Assembly: GCA_030374765.1 (NCBI GenBank)
Contig: JARGXX010000115.1
Coordinates: 1,712,347 to 1,776,346 of the forward strand
DNA length: 64,000 nucleotides
DNA from: Agarophyton chilense
Lineage: Eukaryota; Rhodophyta; Florideophyceae; Gracilariales; Gracilariaceae
Direction of reading: 5' to 3'
The notes under the pieces were generated by a model. The model was not told the DNA's origin. It was given only the letters and a program-made list of their open reading frames with translations, and ran no database searches. Below, piece after piece: positions 53,402 through 63,050 of the stretch; position 1 is the stretch's first letter, and every line of letters starts with the position of its first letter. The translations under genes and the position numbers were made by a program.

Positions 53402-54001
53402 TCATAGCTGCTGTCTGCTAGACTCATCCACGACGATAGAAGCAAAAAAGGACTTGGTTTCCTCGGTTACTCTTACATGGCGTTGTAAAACACGTTGTTT
53501 AATATACAGAGCTGCAGCGATGCAAACCAAGCCACTTATCAATGGGAATCTATGAAGTTGTCCACTTCCAAAGCGAAAAGGAAAGAAATAAGCTGCTATC
53601 GGTTTGTTCGAAACAAAAAGAGGAAACGTTGTTGCCAACCTTAAAATTATTATGACTAAAGCTTCTTCACGGCGAGCATTGGGAATGAGAATGAAACAGT
53701 TTGGCACATCTCCCAACGGCATTGAGAAAGAGTGAGGTAAGAGTGTCTGAATTTCATTGACGACCACATATTGGACCGTTCATGATGCTTCACGCAGGTA
53801 CGAGCTCCGGCATCATATCGGCGTTGTCACGTGCGAAAAAATAGAAAACATATTAAGAAAGTGTTCAATCGTTCGAGCGTCACCAACACATACATGGCGC
53901 TCGGCCACATACCTGAGGTGTTGGAGTTTCGAGCTGTTCGAAATTTCCAACAAACTTGCAACGAGAGAGCGTAGAGTCGATAGTACTTTCGAAAGTGCCA
54001 T
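53402..54001 (-). CDS. Possible two-exon gene for a small membrane protein, unknown
   Basis: Proposed join of exon 1 (54001-53831) and exon 2 (53746-53402); the 84-nt intron would run GTGACA to TTCAG in phase 0. The product would be 171 residues: a start MALSKVLSTLRSLVASLL that could be a mitochondrial leader, a middle with no known motif, and a hydrophobic helix near the end (FPLISGLVCIAAALYI) followed by a charged tail. The two frames join cleanly and both have protein-like composition, but no family is recognised. Its ATG lies only 17 bases after the stop of the kinase gene on the same strand, so its promoter would have to sit inside that gene. Confidence 0.35.
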
Positions 54002-54018
54002 ATCTTGACAGCAGGGGT

Positions 54019-55305
54019 TCAAGTATTAGGGGGTGGCGAACTGGAATTATCAGAACTTGTGCTCACACTGCGCGGCAAACCTGAAATCAAGTCTTTCATC
54101 TTCTCGATAGTTCTGGCAATTGTGACGGCCTTTCTGAATTTTCTTCTTACTCTCGAGTGAATCTGGCTGAGATCATTCTGCAGCGGTACGGTGTTGAGAT
54201 TTTCTGGTTGCGCCAGCCATCGGTGTTGGAGGGCAGCTTTGGCCGTTAAGCGCAGCTCAGGACGAATTTGCAAGAGGGAGCGGACTAAGGACTTGGCATC
54301 CTCGCTGACAAATTTCCATTCGCGCTCCGGAAAAGAGTACTCGCCGTTGGCAGTTCGACGCAAGCATTGGATGTCATTGCTGCCATAGAAGGGCATTCTT
54401 CCACTAAGCATGACATACAACACGACACCGCATGCCCACATGTCGACGGGTGGGCCATAGGGCTCGCGTCGAACGACTTCCGGGGCGACGTAACCTGGGG
54501 TTCCAATGGTCTCAGTCATGGAGTTGTTGTTTTGCTTGTCAAAGAAGTTGGCCAGACCAAAGTCGCAGAGCTTGACGTTGTACGGCCACTGGTTGCTCTT
54601 GCAGAGAATGTTTTCAGGTTTGACGTCGCAGTGCACCACACCCACATCATGCAAGTATTCAATGCCCTTGATGATATCGCGCATAACAATGGAAGCATTC
54701 TGCTCCGACAAATGACCATGGTCGGCAATGATGTCGAAAAGTTCTCCACCCGCCATGTACTCGATGACGAGGTGCAGATGATCTCTAGAGTCAAAAATAT
54801 CATAAGTGTCAACAATATTGGCGTGCTGCACATTCATCATAATCTTGACCTCGCGCATAACCCACAGCAGTTCCTCCGGCTTGTACATGTCCTTGTGGAC
54901 AATTTTGACAGCAAACTGCTGATCGGTAACAATATCACGCGCCAGTCGAACAGTAGCAAACGAGCCCTCTCCAAGCACATGGCCGAACTTGTAAAAGTTG
55001 TCAATTCGCATTTCCATGGCTCTGGTCAACGCGTGCTGCCACGCACGATAGTCTTGCTCATCGCTGACAAAGTAGCTGAGGGTGCGGCGACGCAGCTGGA
55101 TCTGAATCTCAAGAGGGCGCGGGCCGATGGTGACGGGGTTCTCAAGTAGGCTGATGGACCAGGACGGCTGCTCGACGTCGGAGTGACTGTTGGACAGGGC
55201 GGTGCCGCTGAGGCGCATGAAGCGGTCCCAGTGCTTTCCGTCGGTGCCCTCTTTCTTCAGCCAGCCGGAGCGAAAGACGGGCGGGCCATGGCGAAGCGTT
55301 GCCAT
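54019..55305 (-). CDS. Ser/Thr protein kinase with N-terminal PH domain, CAMK-like (paralogue 2, HCD variant)
   Basis: 428 residues from the ATG at 55305; the frame is open upstream but Pro-rich and non-domain. The layout matches paralogue 1: a PH domain (FRSGWLKKEGTDGKHWDRF ... YRAWQHAL, about residues 9-97), then the kinase domain with LGEGSFATVRLA, FAVKIVHKD, CDFGLANF, GTPGYVAPEV, MWACGVVLYVMLSGRMPF. The catalytic-loop HRD motif is changed to HCD (VVHCDVKPENIL): the catalytic Asp is kept but the Arg that contacts the phosphorylated activation loop is Cys. The C-terminal basic helix RRKFRKAVTIARTIEKMKDL is conserved with paralogue 1. It is inverted relative to paralogue 1, with CSN2 between them. 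Confidence 0.9.
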   Translation of the reverse strand: MATLRHGPPVFRSGWLKKEGTDGKHWDRFMRLSGTALSNSHSDVEQPSWSISLLENPVTIGPRPLEIQIQLRRRTLSYFVSDEQDYRAWQHALTRAMEMRIDNFYKFGHVLGEGSFATVRLARDIVTDQQFAVKIVHKDMYKPEELLWVMREVKIMMNVQHANIVDTYDIFDSRDHLHLVIEYMAGGELFDIIADHGHLSEQNASIVMRDIIKGIEYLHDVGVVHCDVKPENILCKSNQWPYNVKLCDFGLANFFDKQNNNSMTETIGTPGYVAPEVVRREPYGPPVDMWACGVVLYVMLSGRMPFYGSNDIQCLRRTANGEYSFPEREWKFVSEDAKSLVRSLLQIRPELRLTAKAALQHRWLAQPENLNTVPLQNDLSQIHSRVRRKFRKAVTIARTIEKMKDLISGLPRSVSTSSDNSSSPPPNT

Positions 55306-55778
55306 GCGGGGGTGCGAGCGCTGGTTTGGGATAGGAACGGGGGAAGCGGAGGGGGGTTGCGGGATTGGAGGGATTGGGGGAGATTTAGGGGGGTGGGGGG
55401 AGGGGGGGGGAAGGAGGTGCGACGAAACGAAAACGCAGCGACAGTTGAAAAAAGGGCGCGCCGGCGTTCTACAGTGCGCACAGTGCACAGCGACAATGGT
55501 GGTTGCATCATGCAAATCTCACGTGCTCGCGCACGCTGGCGCTGGGGCGTCCTGCGCGCGCGCCGCTCAGCCGCTCAGCGCACCCATCACCTCGAAATTG
55601 AGCGCAAACGAACACCGATCTTGCAGCCAACAAACACCTTTTCACAAGTAACGCTCATCTACATACAAGGAGCCACAAAATGGTCATCTTTACACACAAA
55701 AAACAAGTTTGACAACGAAACAAAAAAAAAAAAGCGCCCGCCCAGTTATTTTTCGTTCATGCCATTCTTCTTCTTGTT

Positions 55779-58700
55779 TCAGCTCCCCGTGCGACGCGTC
55801 TGCAACTGCTCCTTCAGCATCTTGTAACGCGTCAGTCGCGCCCACTTCTCCAACACCGCCATGTTCACGCGCTCATCCTCCGTCTTCCCCAGCTGATCTA
55901 CCATAGCATTGATCGATGCTATCCGGTCCGCCATCTCCAACTGTTGCGTCGACTCCGTCTCATCAAATGCCCCTGCGAAACGCCGCTCGTCCTCCCGTCG
56001 CACCGGGAACGGCCAGAACACCGGCGTGTACGTCATCCCGTGGTGCCGCGTGCACCATGCCCTCATTGCCAGCAGGTACGCCGCCTTTCGGTGATACGCG
56101 AATCCTGCCGCTTCCCCGGTCCACGGCCGTCGTCGCAGTGCGTCGGGATCTATCAACATGTCTCCCTGCGCTGTCAGCACAACCTTCTTTCCCACGTGCT
56201 TGTACCCATGGAATGGCATCCTTGTGATCATGTCCGGGTCCACCACGATACGCCAGTGCAGCGGCACCACTTGGTCGTACACCTTCTTGAAGTCCATGTT
56301 CCCAACACGCGGCGAACCGAACGTCGAAACGAAAATCTCTTGTCGGCTCAGGTTCAACTTCACCCACAGGTCCAGGCTGCAAATCGTCGCCAATGCACCT
56401 CCCAGGCTGTGCCCTGTCAAGAATACCGGTCTGATCTTTTGCTCGCGAAGAATTTGCACATGTCGCACAATATCATCCGCGATGCTCATGTACGCCGTGG
56501 CGAAGCCACGATGCATCTTTCCGTGCGTGTACTCAACACCAAACAGCCGCTTCAGCCGGCTGCTCTCGTCCTGGCCCCGCGCGTTGCAGCACACAATCTC
56601 CGGTAAGCGATGGTGGCTCATGTGCAACGATGTCTGCACATTGCGCTTGGAAGTCGTACCCTTGAACGTCACGATAATGCGATCTGTGCAGTCCACCACT
56701 AGTGCCTGTGTGTCCGTTGCCTCGCATTTTGCGTGAGCTTGAATCCTAAAGTTGAACGGCAGAGGATTTTCCTTGGGGCGGAACTTTTCCAGCTTTGACG
56801 TTCCATAGTAATATACATACCACGCAAAGTTAAACATGATGACATGCGTCTGCATGGTGAAACAATTTGCCTTGATTTGCAAATGGTCCTTGGACTCCCT
56901 CATCCGATACACAAAAGGCTCCACAATGTCCTGATGCACCTCAGAGTCAGTGTCGTTGTCATGGGAGCTGGGCGGGTCTTTACCGTCCACCCAGGGGTCG
57001 CCGCCCCAAATATTCTTCTTGGCAATGGTGCTGCGCGTAACGTCATCATCTGCAGATCGGGTCACAGACGTCATGCCATCCGATTCGTCTTCACTTTTCG
57101 ACCATGTGGAGCCAGACGTTGCCAGCTCGGATCTTATAAACCAGCCTTTGAGTACACCAACGGATGTGCGGGGAAGGTGCACATATGCTGTAACCAGCAC
57201 GTATCCTGCTAAAAGTATGTTGGGGCCGACTGTCCAGTAATGAAACAGATCAGCCCGCACCAGAGGCACAAACTTCCTGGGGCCACCTTCATTGTCCGTT
57301 CCCAACAGGGTGAGGAAGTGGTCTCCCTTGGGTTTGCCAAACAAGAGCATAAACTGTATGCAGAAAAACAAAATATAAAACACAAAGTTGACGTATAGGA
57401 AAAAGCGGAAACCAACGCGTTTGGTTCGGTGCTTCATGTACGGAGCATTTTCCAACACACGGAAGGTGCGTCGCGCCTCCAAAACAATGATCAAGAACAG
57501 CACCAAGTCGATAAGACTTTTGACAACAGCGGCAATTAGTTCCGCGCGCAGCCCGGGAATAATCTTGAACTCACCGAACAGGAACGCAAACACTGGGGCG
57601 GCCATGAGCGGAATCTCAGTGAGCTGCACCGGAATGACTGTGAACGTGACAGCAAGGAAGCATGTGAGCGGCAAAAGGATCAACAGCTTGGGCAGGTAGA
57701 AACGTCTGAAAGTGAGTCTCTGCTGCGGATCAAGAATTCTGTATGAGTGTAGATTGGCCCACACATAGAAGAAGGTGATAACGGTGAATGATGCTTCCCT
57801 AGCCACGGTGAGCACTTCCTCAATTCGATACACCCACGGCCCAAATCTATCTCCCGGTTTCAATATATTCTGTTCTGTAAGGCGAATGATAGTCTCAAAG
57901 ACATTATAGTAGAGAGAAGTGCCTATAATGAGCAGCAAGACCCACAGCTGCTCGTGGGTGGTCTTGCACTTGCCCTCAGAGAAGATGCGAATGGCGTACA
58001 GCACACCCAGCACAAAGAAGAAAAGGCTGAAGATTACAAGCTGGTAGTGGCTGACGTTGAGGTACGCGGCGGGCAGAACGGATATCCATACAGAGAGAAA
58101 AAACACGTTGGGATCAACTATAGCATCCGGATCAATGTCGTCGTCGACCGCGGCAGCTTGGCGCTGAGCTAAAGCTGGGTGCGATTTTTTTTGTTGTGGG
58201 TGCGGGGGAGTAAAGGGAGCGAGCGCGTGGGAGGTGACTAGGGGACGTCGAAGGCGCGACGATGAAAAGGAGAGACGGCGGGAGGTGAGGCTTTGTAGCT
58301 CTCCCGAACAGTTTGTGATGAGCCCTGTGGGTAAGGCGGTTGCTTTTTGCTGTTCCGTGAGAAATCCTGGCAAAATCGGTAGCGATTGACACTGCTTGCG
58401 CTTGGTGTTGGCGGCAATGATGAGCATGATGGAATACAAAAAGGCGGCGACGATAAACCAATTGAAAAATATGAGCAGGGATCGAACCTGCTTTGCGGAA
58501 ATGACTTCGAGCTTGATGTAGGACTTTTCGGGGAAACGCAGGAGCGAGCTGGTGGTGATGGAGGTGTGGTGAGTGGAGGAGGTGGAGGACGCGGGCGGGA
58601 GGCGGAAGCCCTCACTGTTGAGCTCGTAGTCATCCGGGACGTCGTCGAGGTCACCTTGGGGCGGGAGCGGGGGGGGACGGGGGTCCTCAGCGTCGCAGTG

Positions 58701-59210
58701 GACGCGGGCGTTAGGCGGGGGATTGAGGGTGATAGGGGCGGCTATGAACGTGGAGGGAATACGCACGGACTGGGGTTCGTGTGTGTCGGACTCAGAGCCG
58801 GCGGAGATTTGATCGTTGGGTGGATCGATGGAGCGATCAGGATGGTGGGAGCGCTGCGGGAGGGTGGGCAGGGTGGTGTCATCAGAGGAGTTGGGGCGGT
58901 CGCGACGCGATTTGAGCAGAAAGGGAAAAGAGGGAATGAAGGAGCGCTCGCGCGTGGGATAGGTTGCGACGGAGGCGGAGGTGGAGGGCGCGGTGGGAGT
59001 AACGGAGGGCTGCGACATGGCGGAGGAGGAAGGGGCGGGGTGTTCGTGTTGGCTGGGGATGTCATCGTCTTGCAGATTGGCGACGGAGGAGTCGGAGACA
59101 GAGCTGGAGGTGGAGGAATGTGGAAGCGGAACGAAGAGGTCGGGTTGCGAGGGCGGGAGGTGACGGGGGTTTGGGGGTGGCACGGCGCCAAAGTCGTTCC
59201 AGTCGTCCAT
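55779..59210 (-). CDS. Wntless/TMEM181-like seven-helix membrane protein fused to a class 3 lipase
   Basis: 1143 residues from the ATG at 59210 (MDDWNDFGAVPPP); the open frame upstream is Pro/His-rich and probably 5' leader. Residues 1-225 are disordered, Pro/Ser-rich and acidic. About residues 225-690 hold a hydrophobic helix (LLIFFNWFIVAAFLYSIML, near 240), a loop, and a run of about seven helices including VIFSLFFFVLGVLYAIRIF and YLPKLLILLPLTCFLAV. Spacing and motifs (FYLPK before a helix, EARRTFRVLENAPYMKHR) resemble the Wntless/TMEM181 (GOST-like) fold. From about 820 on comes a lipase_3 domain: IIVTFKGTTS, nucleophile GHSLGGALAT (Ser near 934), STFGSPRVGN, acid DPDMITRMP (near 987) and a His in HGMTY (near 1055). 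The triad looks complete. The segment around 305-350 is low complexity and could be an unspliced intron that happens to be open. Confidence 0.8.
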   Translation of the reverse strand: MDDWNDFGAVPPPNPRHLPPSQPDLFVPLPHSSTSSSVSDSSVANLQDDDIPSQHEHPAPSSSAMSQPSVTPTAPSTSASVATYPTRERSFIPSFPFLLKSRRDRPNSSDDTTLPTLPQRSHHPDRSIDPPNDQISAGSESDTHEPQSVRIPSTFIAAPITLNPPPNARVHCDAEDPRPPPLPPQGDLDDVPDDYELNSEGFRLPPASSTSSTHHTSITTSSLLRFPEKSYIKLEVISAKQVRSLLIFFNWFIVAAFLYSIMLIIAANTKRKQCQSLPILPGFLTEQQKATALPTGLITNCSGELQSLTSRRLSFSSSRLRRPLVTSHALAPFTPPHPQQKKSHPALAQRQAAAVDDDIDPDAIVDPNVFFLSVWISVLPAAYLNVSHYQLVIFSLFFFVLGVLYAIRIFSEGKCKTTHEQLWVLLLIIGTSLYYNVFETIIRLTEQNILKPGDRFGPWVYRIEEVLTVAREASFTVITFFYVWANLHSYRILDPQQRLTFRRFYLPKLLILLPLTCFLAVTFTVIPVQLTEIPLMAAPVFAFLFGEFKIIPGLRAELIAAVVKSLIDLVLFLIIVLEARRTFRVLENAPYMKHRTKRVGFRFFLYVNFVFYILFFCIQFMLLFGKPKGDHFLTLLGTDNEGGPRKFVPLVRADLFHYWTVGPNILLAGYVLVTAYVHLPRTSVGVLKGWFIRSELATSGSTWSKSEDESDGMTSVTRSADDDVTRSTIAKKNIWGGDPWVDGKDPPSSHDNDTDSEVHQDIVEPFVYRMRESKDHLQIKANCFTMQTHVIMFNFAWYVYYYGTSKLEKFRPKENPLPFNFRIQAHAKCEATDTQALVVDCTDRIIVTFKGTTSKRNVQTSLHMSHHRLPEIVCCNARGQDESSRLKRLFGVEYTHGKMHRGFATAYMSIADDIVRHVQILREQKIRPVFLTGHSLGGALATICSLDLWVKLNLSRQEIFVSTFGSPRVGNMDFKKVYDQVVPLHWRIVVDPDMITRMPFHGYKHVGKKVVLTAQGDMLIDPDALRRRPWTGEAAGFAYHRKAAYLLAMRAWCTRHHGMTYTPVFWPFPVRREDERRFAGAFDETESTQQLEMADRIASINAMVDQLGKTEDERVNMAVLEKWARLTRYKMLKEQLQTRRTGS

Positions 59211-59765
59211 GGTGAAGGGGGGGTGAGGGGGGTGAAGGGGGTGAGGAAGAGGCTCAACACGGACGGGTAAACTGGACGTGGTAGTGTGTGGTGAAAGGGG
59301 TGGACTACGCGCGAGGCACGAGGCAAATAAGAACGAAAGAGGGGGGTGCGTGTGAGACAGGTGCGTGGCACGCAGGGTACGAAAAAGGGGGGTTGCGAAG
59401 GGGAGCAAGTCGGGGAGGGGAGCGGTAGGGGGGCGCCACCGCTGCGCTCAAAAACGAGAAGCACGCGCCGTAGCGGCGTTACGTGTGCACGCGGCGCGGA
59501 ACGCGGGCTGGGCGGCAGGTGATGACGGTGGGGTGTTCACCAATAAGGTGCGCTGGGCTGCGCGCGTGATGATGATTGGAAGCGTGTGATTTCTGAGTGA
59601 GTGAGTGATTGTTTTTTTTTTTATGACTGAATGCGGCGTACGATTGTGTGTTTCGGTGGGGGGGGGGGGGCGCGCGGTGTAATTGCGGCGAAGTACGCGA
59701 TTCGACGATTCGAAGACGGCGCGCTGGGCGCGACGGTGTACCAAGGTACATAACATTATGTACGG

Positions 59766-59773
59766 TATATAAG
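59766..59773 (+). promoter_or_regulatory. Possible TATA box (TATATAAG)
   Basis: A clean TATA-like sequence in otherwise GC-rich DNA, on the plus strand about 1.1 kb upstream of the oxygenase ATG. The distance is long, so it may serve an unrecognised transcript. Confidence 0.25.
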
Positions 59774-59962
59774 GGTGGGGGCGCTTCCGACAGCGACGCG
59801 CGCGGCGAGACACGGTGTGTGGCACGGGGCGGCACGGGGCGCGGCGTTGCTTTGCAGAGTCATGACATGAAGGGAGACGAGACGTTGGGCGCGACGGGGC
59901 GAGGAGGGGAAGCGGCGGTGGGGATTGAGATTTGTTTCAAGTAAGCGTTACGAGGCGACGCA

Positions 59963-60023
<61 letters not shown>

Positions 60024-60029
60024 CGACGG
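59963..60029. repeat. (ACG)n trinucleotide repeat
   Basis: About 20 ACG units with one ATG interruption near 60017, in non-coding DNA. Confidence 0.95.
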
Positions 60030-60764
60030 TGAGGCAGAAGTTGTGTTTGATTGTTTGTTTGATTATTGGAGCCGCGCGTGCGACGGTGACTGGACAGATG
60101 GCGGGTAGAAGTGGCAGTGATTAACCTGCGAAGGTAGTGTGTACTGTAGTACTGACACAAGCGCGCGGACGGAGACGACGCGAGGCGCCACGCGGCGCAC
60201 AGCTGTTGACAGTGAACGAGCGGCAACGCAGCGTTGGGCTTTGTATTTTAAAACTGAGCACTGCAAGCAGTAGATAGTGGTGGTGGTACCAACCGCATGG
60301 TGACGCGACTGTCATTCGGCTCGTGCGCGCGCTCGCTCACGCTCGCCTGGCGAGTGCACAAGGCGCCGCCGCCGAAACTTGTAGTTTGTGAAACAACAAA
60401 GCTTTTGCGCAGCGCGAGTGTGCTAATGCGACTGACTGCCAGTCATGACGCCCAAATGCTTTTCGGCGCGCGCAGCAGCTTATGCACCAAAGCGTATCTC
60501 TCCATCGCGCAACCAACAACGGCGGCGGCGCCTTCGTTGTTGCCCTAGCCTTACAGCGCGCTGTATACGAACGCCTGCGTGCCTGCGTGCCTGTGTTGCT
60601 TGTCGATATTTTAGTGCTCCCACACGCACGCGCCGCGCGCGCGTCCTTCTCCTACACCAACTCATGCTCTGTAAGCAGCGCCATTGCAAAACGCGTGTGC
60701 GACTTGTCCGCGATGCACACGTGCACACGCGTTTGCAGCACCTCCCGGAGAGAGAGAGAGAGAA

Positions 60765-60849
60765 CGAAGACGACCACCGAAGACGACCACCGAAGACGAC
60801 CACCGAAGACGACCACCGAAGACGACCACCGAAGACGACCACCAAAGAC
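60765..60849. repeat. 13-bp minisatellite
   Basis: CGAAGACGACCAC repeated about six times with the last unit altered, ending 37 bases before the oxygenase ATG. Because 13 is not a multiple of 3 it would scramble the frame in coding DNA, which supports starting the gene downstream of it. Confidence 0.95.
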
Positions 60850-60885
60850 GACGACGAGGAAGACGAGCAAAGCCAAAAAGCAGCC

Positions 60886-61923
60886 ATGGAGAGCAGCCGC
60901 GCGCACGTGCCCGTGGTGGACTTTACGCCGTTCGCCGCGCTGCCGTCGGACGGGTCGCCGCCGCGCGCGGCCGGCGTCGTGGAGGCGGCCGCCGCCGCCG
61001 CCGCGCGCATCGACGACGCCTTCCGCCGTCACGGCGTGCTGTACCTCAGCAACGTGCCGCTGCCGCCGTCGCAGCCGGCCGACGCCTTCGTCGCCGCGCG
61101 CCACTTGTTTGCGCTGCCAGCGCACACCAAGAAAAGCGCACTGCACCAGTTCACGCACGACTCAACCCACGGCTATCTGCATCTCGGCCGCGAGACGCTC
61201 AACCGCGCCCGCGCCCCCGACGTGCGCGAGGCTTACAACCTACAAAACCGAACGCACGTGCCGTGCACGTACGCGCGCGACGCGTATCCGCCGTCGTTTG
61301 AACCCGCCGCTCACGGTTTGTTCGACGCGCTTCAAGACGTGGCGCAGCGCTTTAGTGTGGCGTGCGCGTTGGCGTTGCAATTGCCATTGCATGTGTTTGC
61401 ACGTCTCACGCGGGAGCTCTCGCAGACCACGCTGCGACTGGCGCACTACCCCGCATGTCACTTTGACGCCCAACACAGCACGGGCTTGAAGCACGATGGC
61501 GCCGCCATCCGCGTCGGTGAGCACACCGACTACGGGCTCTTCTCGCTGCTGCTGTGCGATACAGACGGGCTGCAGATACGTCCGCCGCGCGCGCCGCATG
61601 CTATGTGGTATGATGTACCACGCGCCCCAACGGCGTGCGGCGTGTGTGTGTTGGTCACGCCCGGCGCGCTCACGGCGCGCTTCACCAACGACTTGTGGCC
61701 GGCCACTCTGCACCGCGTCGTGGTGCCGTCGCCGCGTGTGGCGGCGCATAGTCGCTACTCGCTTGTGTTTTTCCTCGATCCCGACAAGAACTGTGTGGTG
61801 GAGCCCAACGCTCAACTGCTGCGTCGACTTGGGGACGTGGCGCCCAAGTACGCGCCCGTCAGCGCCGGCGCGTATGAGAACGCGCGCATGGCCGACGCCG
61901 TCCCGCGCGCGTCTGCTACTTAG
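60886..61923 (+). CDS. 2-oxoglutarate/Fe(II)-dependent oxygenase, isopenicillin N synthase-like
   Basis: 345 residues, no intron. The N-terminal DIOX_N region reads VPVVDFTPFAALP and a helix leading to FRRHGVLYLSNVPL. The C-terminal 2OG-FeII domain has the iron ligands His and Asp in VGEHTDYGLFSLLL (about residues 206-219), the distal His in WPATLHRVVVP (about 269-279) and the 2-oxoglutarate-binding SRYSLVFFLDP. All catalytic residues are present. The family covers gibberellin and flavonoid oxidases, isopenicillin N synthase and many uncharacterised enzymes, so the substrate is open. I chose ATG 60886 because upstream codons belong to a 13-bp minisatellite and the domain begins a few residues later. 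GC at third positions is very high. Confidence 0.85.
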   Translation: MESSRAHVPVVDFTPFAALPSDGSPPRAAGVVEAAAAAAARIDDAFRRHGVLYLSNVPLPPSQPADAFVAARHLFALPAHTKKSALHQFTHDSTHGYLHLGRETLNRARAPDVREAYNLQNRTHVPCTYARDAYPPSFEPAAHGLFDALQDVAQRFSVACALALQLPLHVFARLTRELSQTTLRLAHYPACHFDAQHSTGLKHDGAAIRVGEHTDYGLFSLLLCDTDGLQIRPPRAPHAMWYDVPRAPTACGVCVLVTPGALTARFTNDLWPATLHRVVVPSPRVAAHSRYSLVFFLDPDKNCVVEPNAQLLRRLGDVAPKYAPVSAGAYENARMADAVPRASAT

Positions 61924-61928
61924 TTTGC

Positions 61929-61966
61929 TCTGGTTTGGTTTGGTTTGGTTTGGTTTGGTTTGGGTT
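61929..61966. repeat. (TTTGG)n pentanucleotide repeat
   Basis: About seven TTTGG/GGTTT units just after the oxygenase stop codon. Too short and internal to be a telomere. Confidence 0.9.
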
Positions 61967-62003
61967 GGTTTATTACTGCTGCGACAAAAGAGTAAAGCGC
62001 TAG

Positions 62004-62770
62004 CTAGCGTCGCGCGTGCGTCAACGTGGCGGCGGCGGGGCGCACCATACTACGTGCGTGCGTCACAGCAGCGGCAGCGGCAGCGGCGGCACCAGCACCA
62101 AAGGAGTTGGAATCGGAAAAAGCACTACAAGCAGTAGTAGTAGTAGTAGTAGTAATACTAGTAGGAGTAGTAGGGGTAGTAGGAGTAGTAGCACAAGTAG
62201 TAGTAGAGGTGGAGGCAGTCAGATTGGACAGGGTAGAACATGCGGAGGAAGACCAAACGCGGCGAGCAAGCGCAGCGTGGTGCACGCTCACAATGTGGCG
62301 GCGACGATGGCTTTTCTGCTTGAAACTCATAGCGCAGATATGCGTACATTGCACAGACGCATCATGCGGCCCATGCGGACACATGCACTCGGAACAGTGG
62401 AACGGACGTCGGTTGAGATGCACCATGGACACATGTCGATTGAGTCCGTCACGAAACGGAAAACTCTTTCCGCACGTCTCGCACCGATGTTTGCGCTCGT
62501 TGAGATGCGATACGCGGTAGTGCTTGTTGGCGTTGCCGCGCTCGGCGAAACGCTTGTGACATGCGCTGCATGCGAAGCGCTTGGTGCCCGTGGCGCCGCG
62601 CCGTTGCACCGGCAGAGGCGGAGGGCGCGACGAGGTGGACGACGACGCATCGGACGGCGCCACGGCGGCGACGGGCGCCACGGCGGCGACGGGCGCCACG
62701 GCGGTAAGCGGCTGCGCTCCCGCGACGGGCGGCTCGGGCGCTGCCAGCAAGAAGGTGATACTAAGCTTGT

Positions 62771-62806
<36 letters not shown>

Positions 62807-62813
62807 GCGGCAT
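62004..62813 (-). CDS. C2H2 zinc-finger protein with three fingers
   Basis: 269 residues from the ATG at 62813; upstream the frame opens with a GTG. The start is an Ala run encoded by a GCC/GGC repeat. Three C2H2 fingers follow: FACSACHKRFAERGNANKHY (about 78-101), HRCETCGKSFPFRDGLNRHV (about 106-130), and a third with Cys spacing CTHIC then 12 residues then HIVSVH. The third is preceded by an extra Cys/His-rich stretch, FHCSECMCPHGPH, not part of a normal finger. The C-terminal third is Ser/Thr-rich and Ala-rich, encoded by GTA-type repeats. Such proteins are usually DNA-binding regulators. It converges on the oxygenase gene, 80 bases apart. Confidence 0.75.
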
Positions 62814-63050
62814 AACGACAGGGCGCGGAAGCAGCAAAGCGGGCGACGAAGTGCGCGTGGGGTGCAGGTGCAATCCACGCCAAGCGCCCCCCACGCCTGA
62901 CGGCGTACAAATAGCGCGACGGCGCGCCTGACGCGGCGATGACGACGCAACGGTGCGGAACGCGCGGCGACGCGGCGACGCGCGACGCGCTCACCGCGCG
63001 ACGCGCGATTGCGCTCACCGCAACGACGTGGCGCGCGCGCCGCGAACGGC

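Larger units (their letters stand above)
59211..60885. other. Divergent intergenic region, repeat-rich
   Basis: Lies between the leftward lipase gene and the rightward oxygenase gene. It holds a poly-G run (near 59660), a TATATAAG sequence at 59766-59773, the (ACG)n repeat at 59963-60029 and the 13-bp minisatellite at 60765-60849. Long frames here on both strands are products of high GC and repeats and none is supported as a gene. Confidence 0.5.

Noticed and set aside
54367-55149. 260-codon frame opposite the second kinase gene
   Set aside because: It mirrors the kinase codons; the kinase on the other strand has every expected motif.
58479-58499. Perfect tRNA T-arm-like sequence (GCAGGTTCGATCCCTGC on the minus strand)
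   Set aside because: It lies inside the coding sequence of the lipase fusion gene (encoding KQVRSLL) and has no D-arm, anticodon arm or acceptor partner around it.
58386-59270. 294-codon Gly-rich frame opposite the lipase gene start
   Set aside because: Gly/Val/Arg-rich product of reading Pro/Ser-rich coding DNA backwards; no domain.
60445-60885. N-terminal extension of the oxygenase from 60445
   Set aside because: It consists of Arg/Cys-rich sequence and a 13-bp minisatellite; the domain starts right after ATG 60886.
61929-61966. TTTGG repeats as an internal telomere
   Set aside because: Only about seven units, five-base period, directly after a gene; not a known telomere repeat.
62016-62900. 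294-codon frame opposite the zinc-finger gene
   Set aside because: Mirror of the C2H2 coding sequence and simple repeats; no independent evidence.
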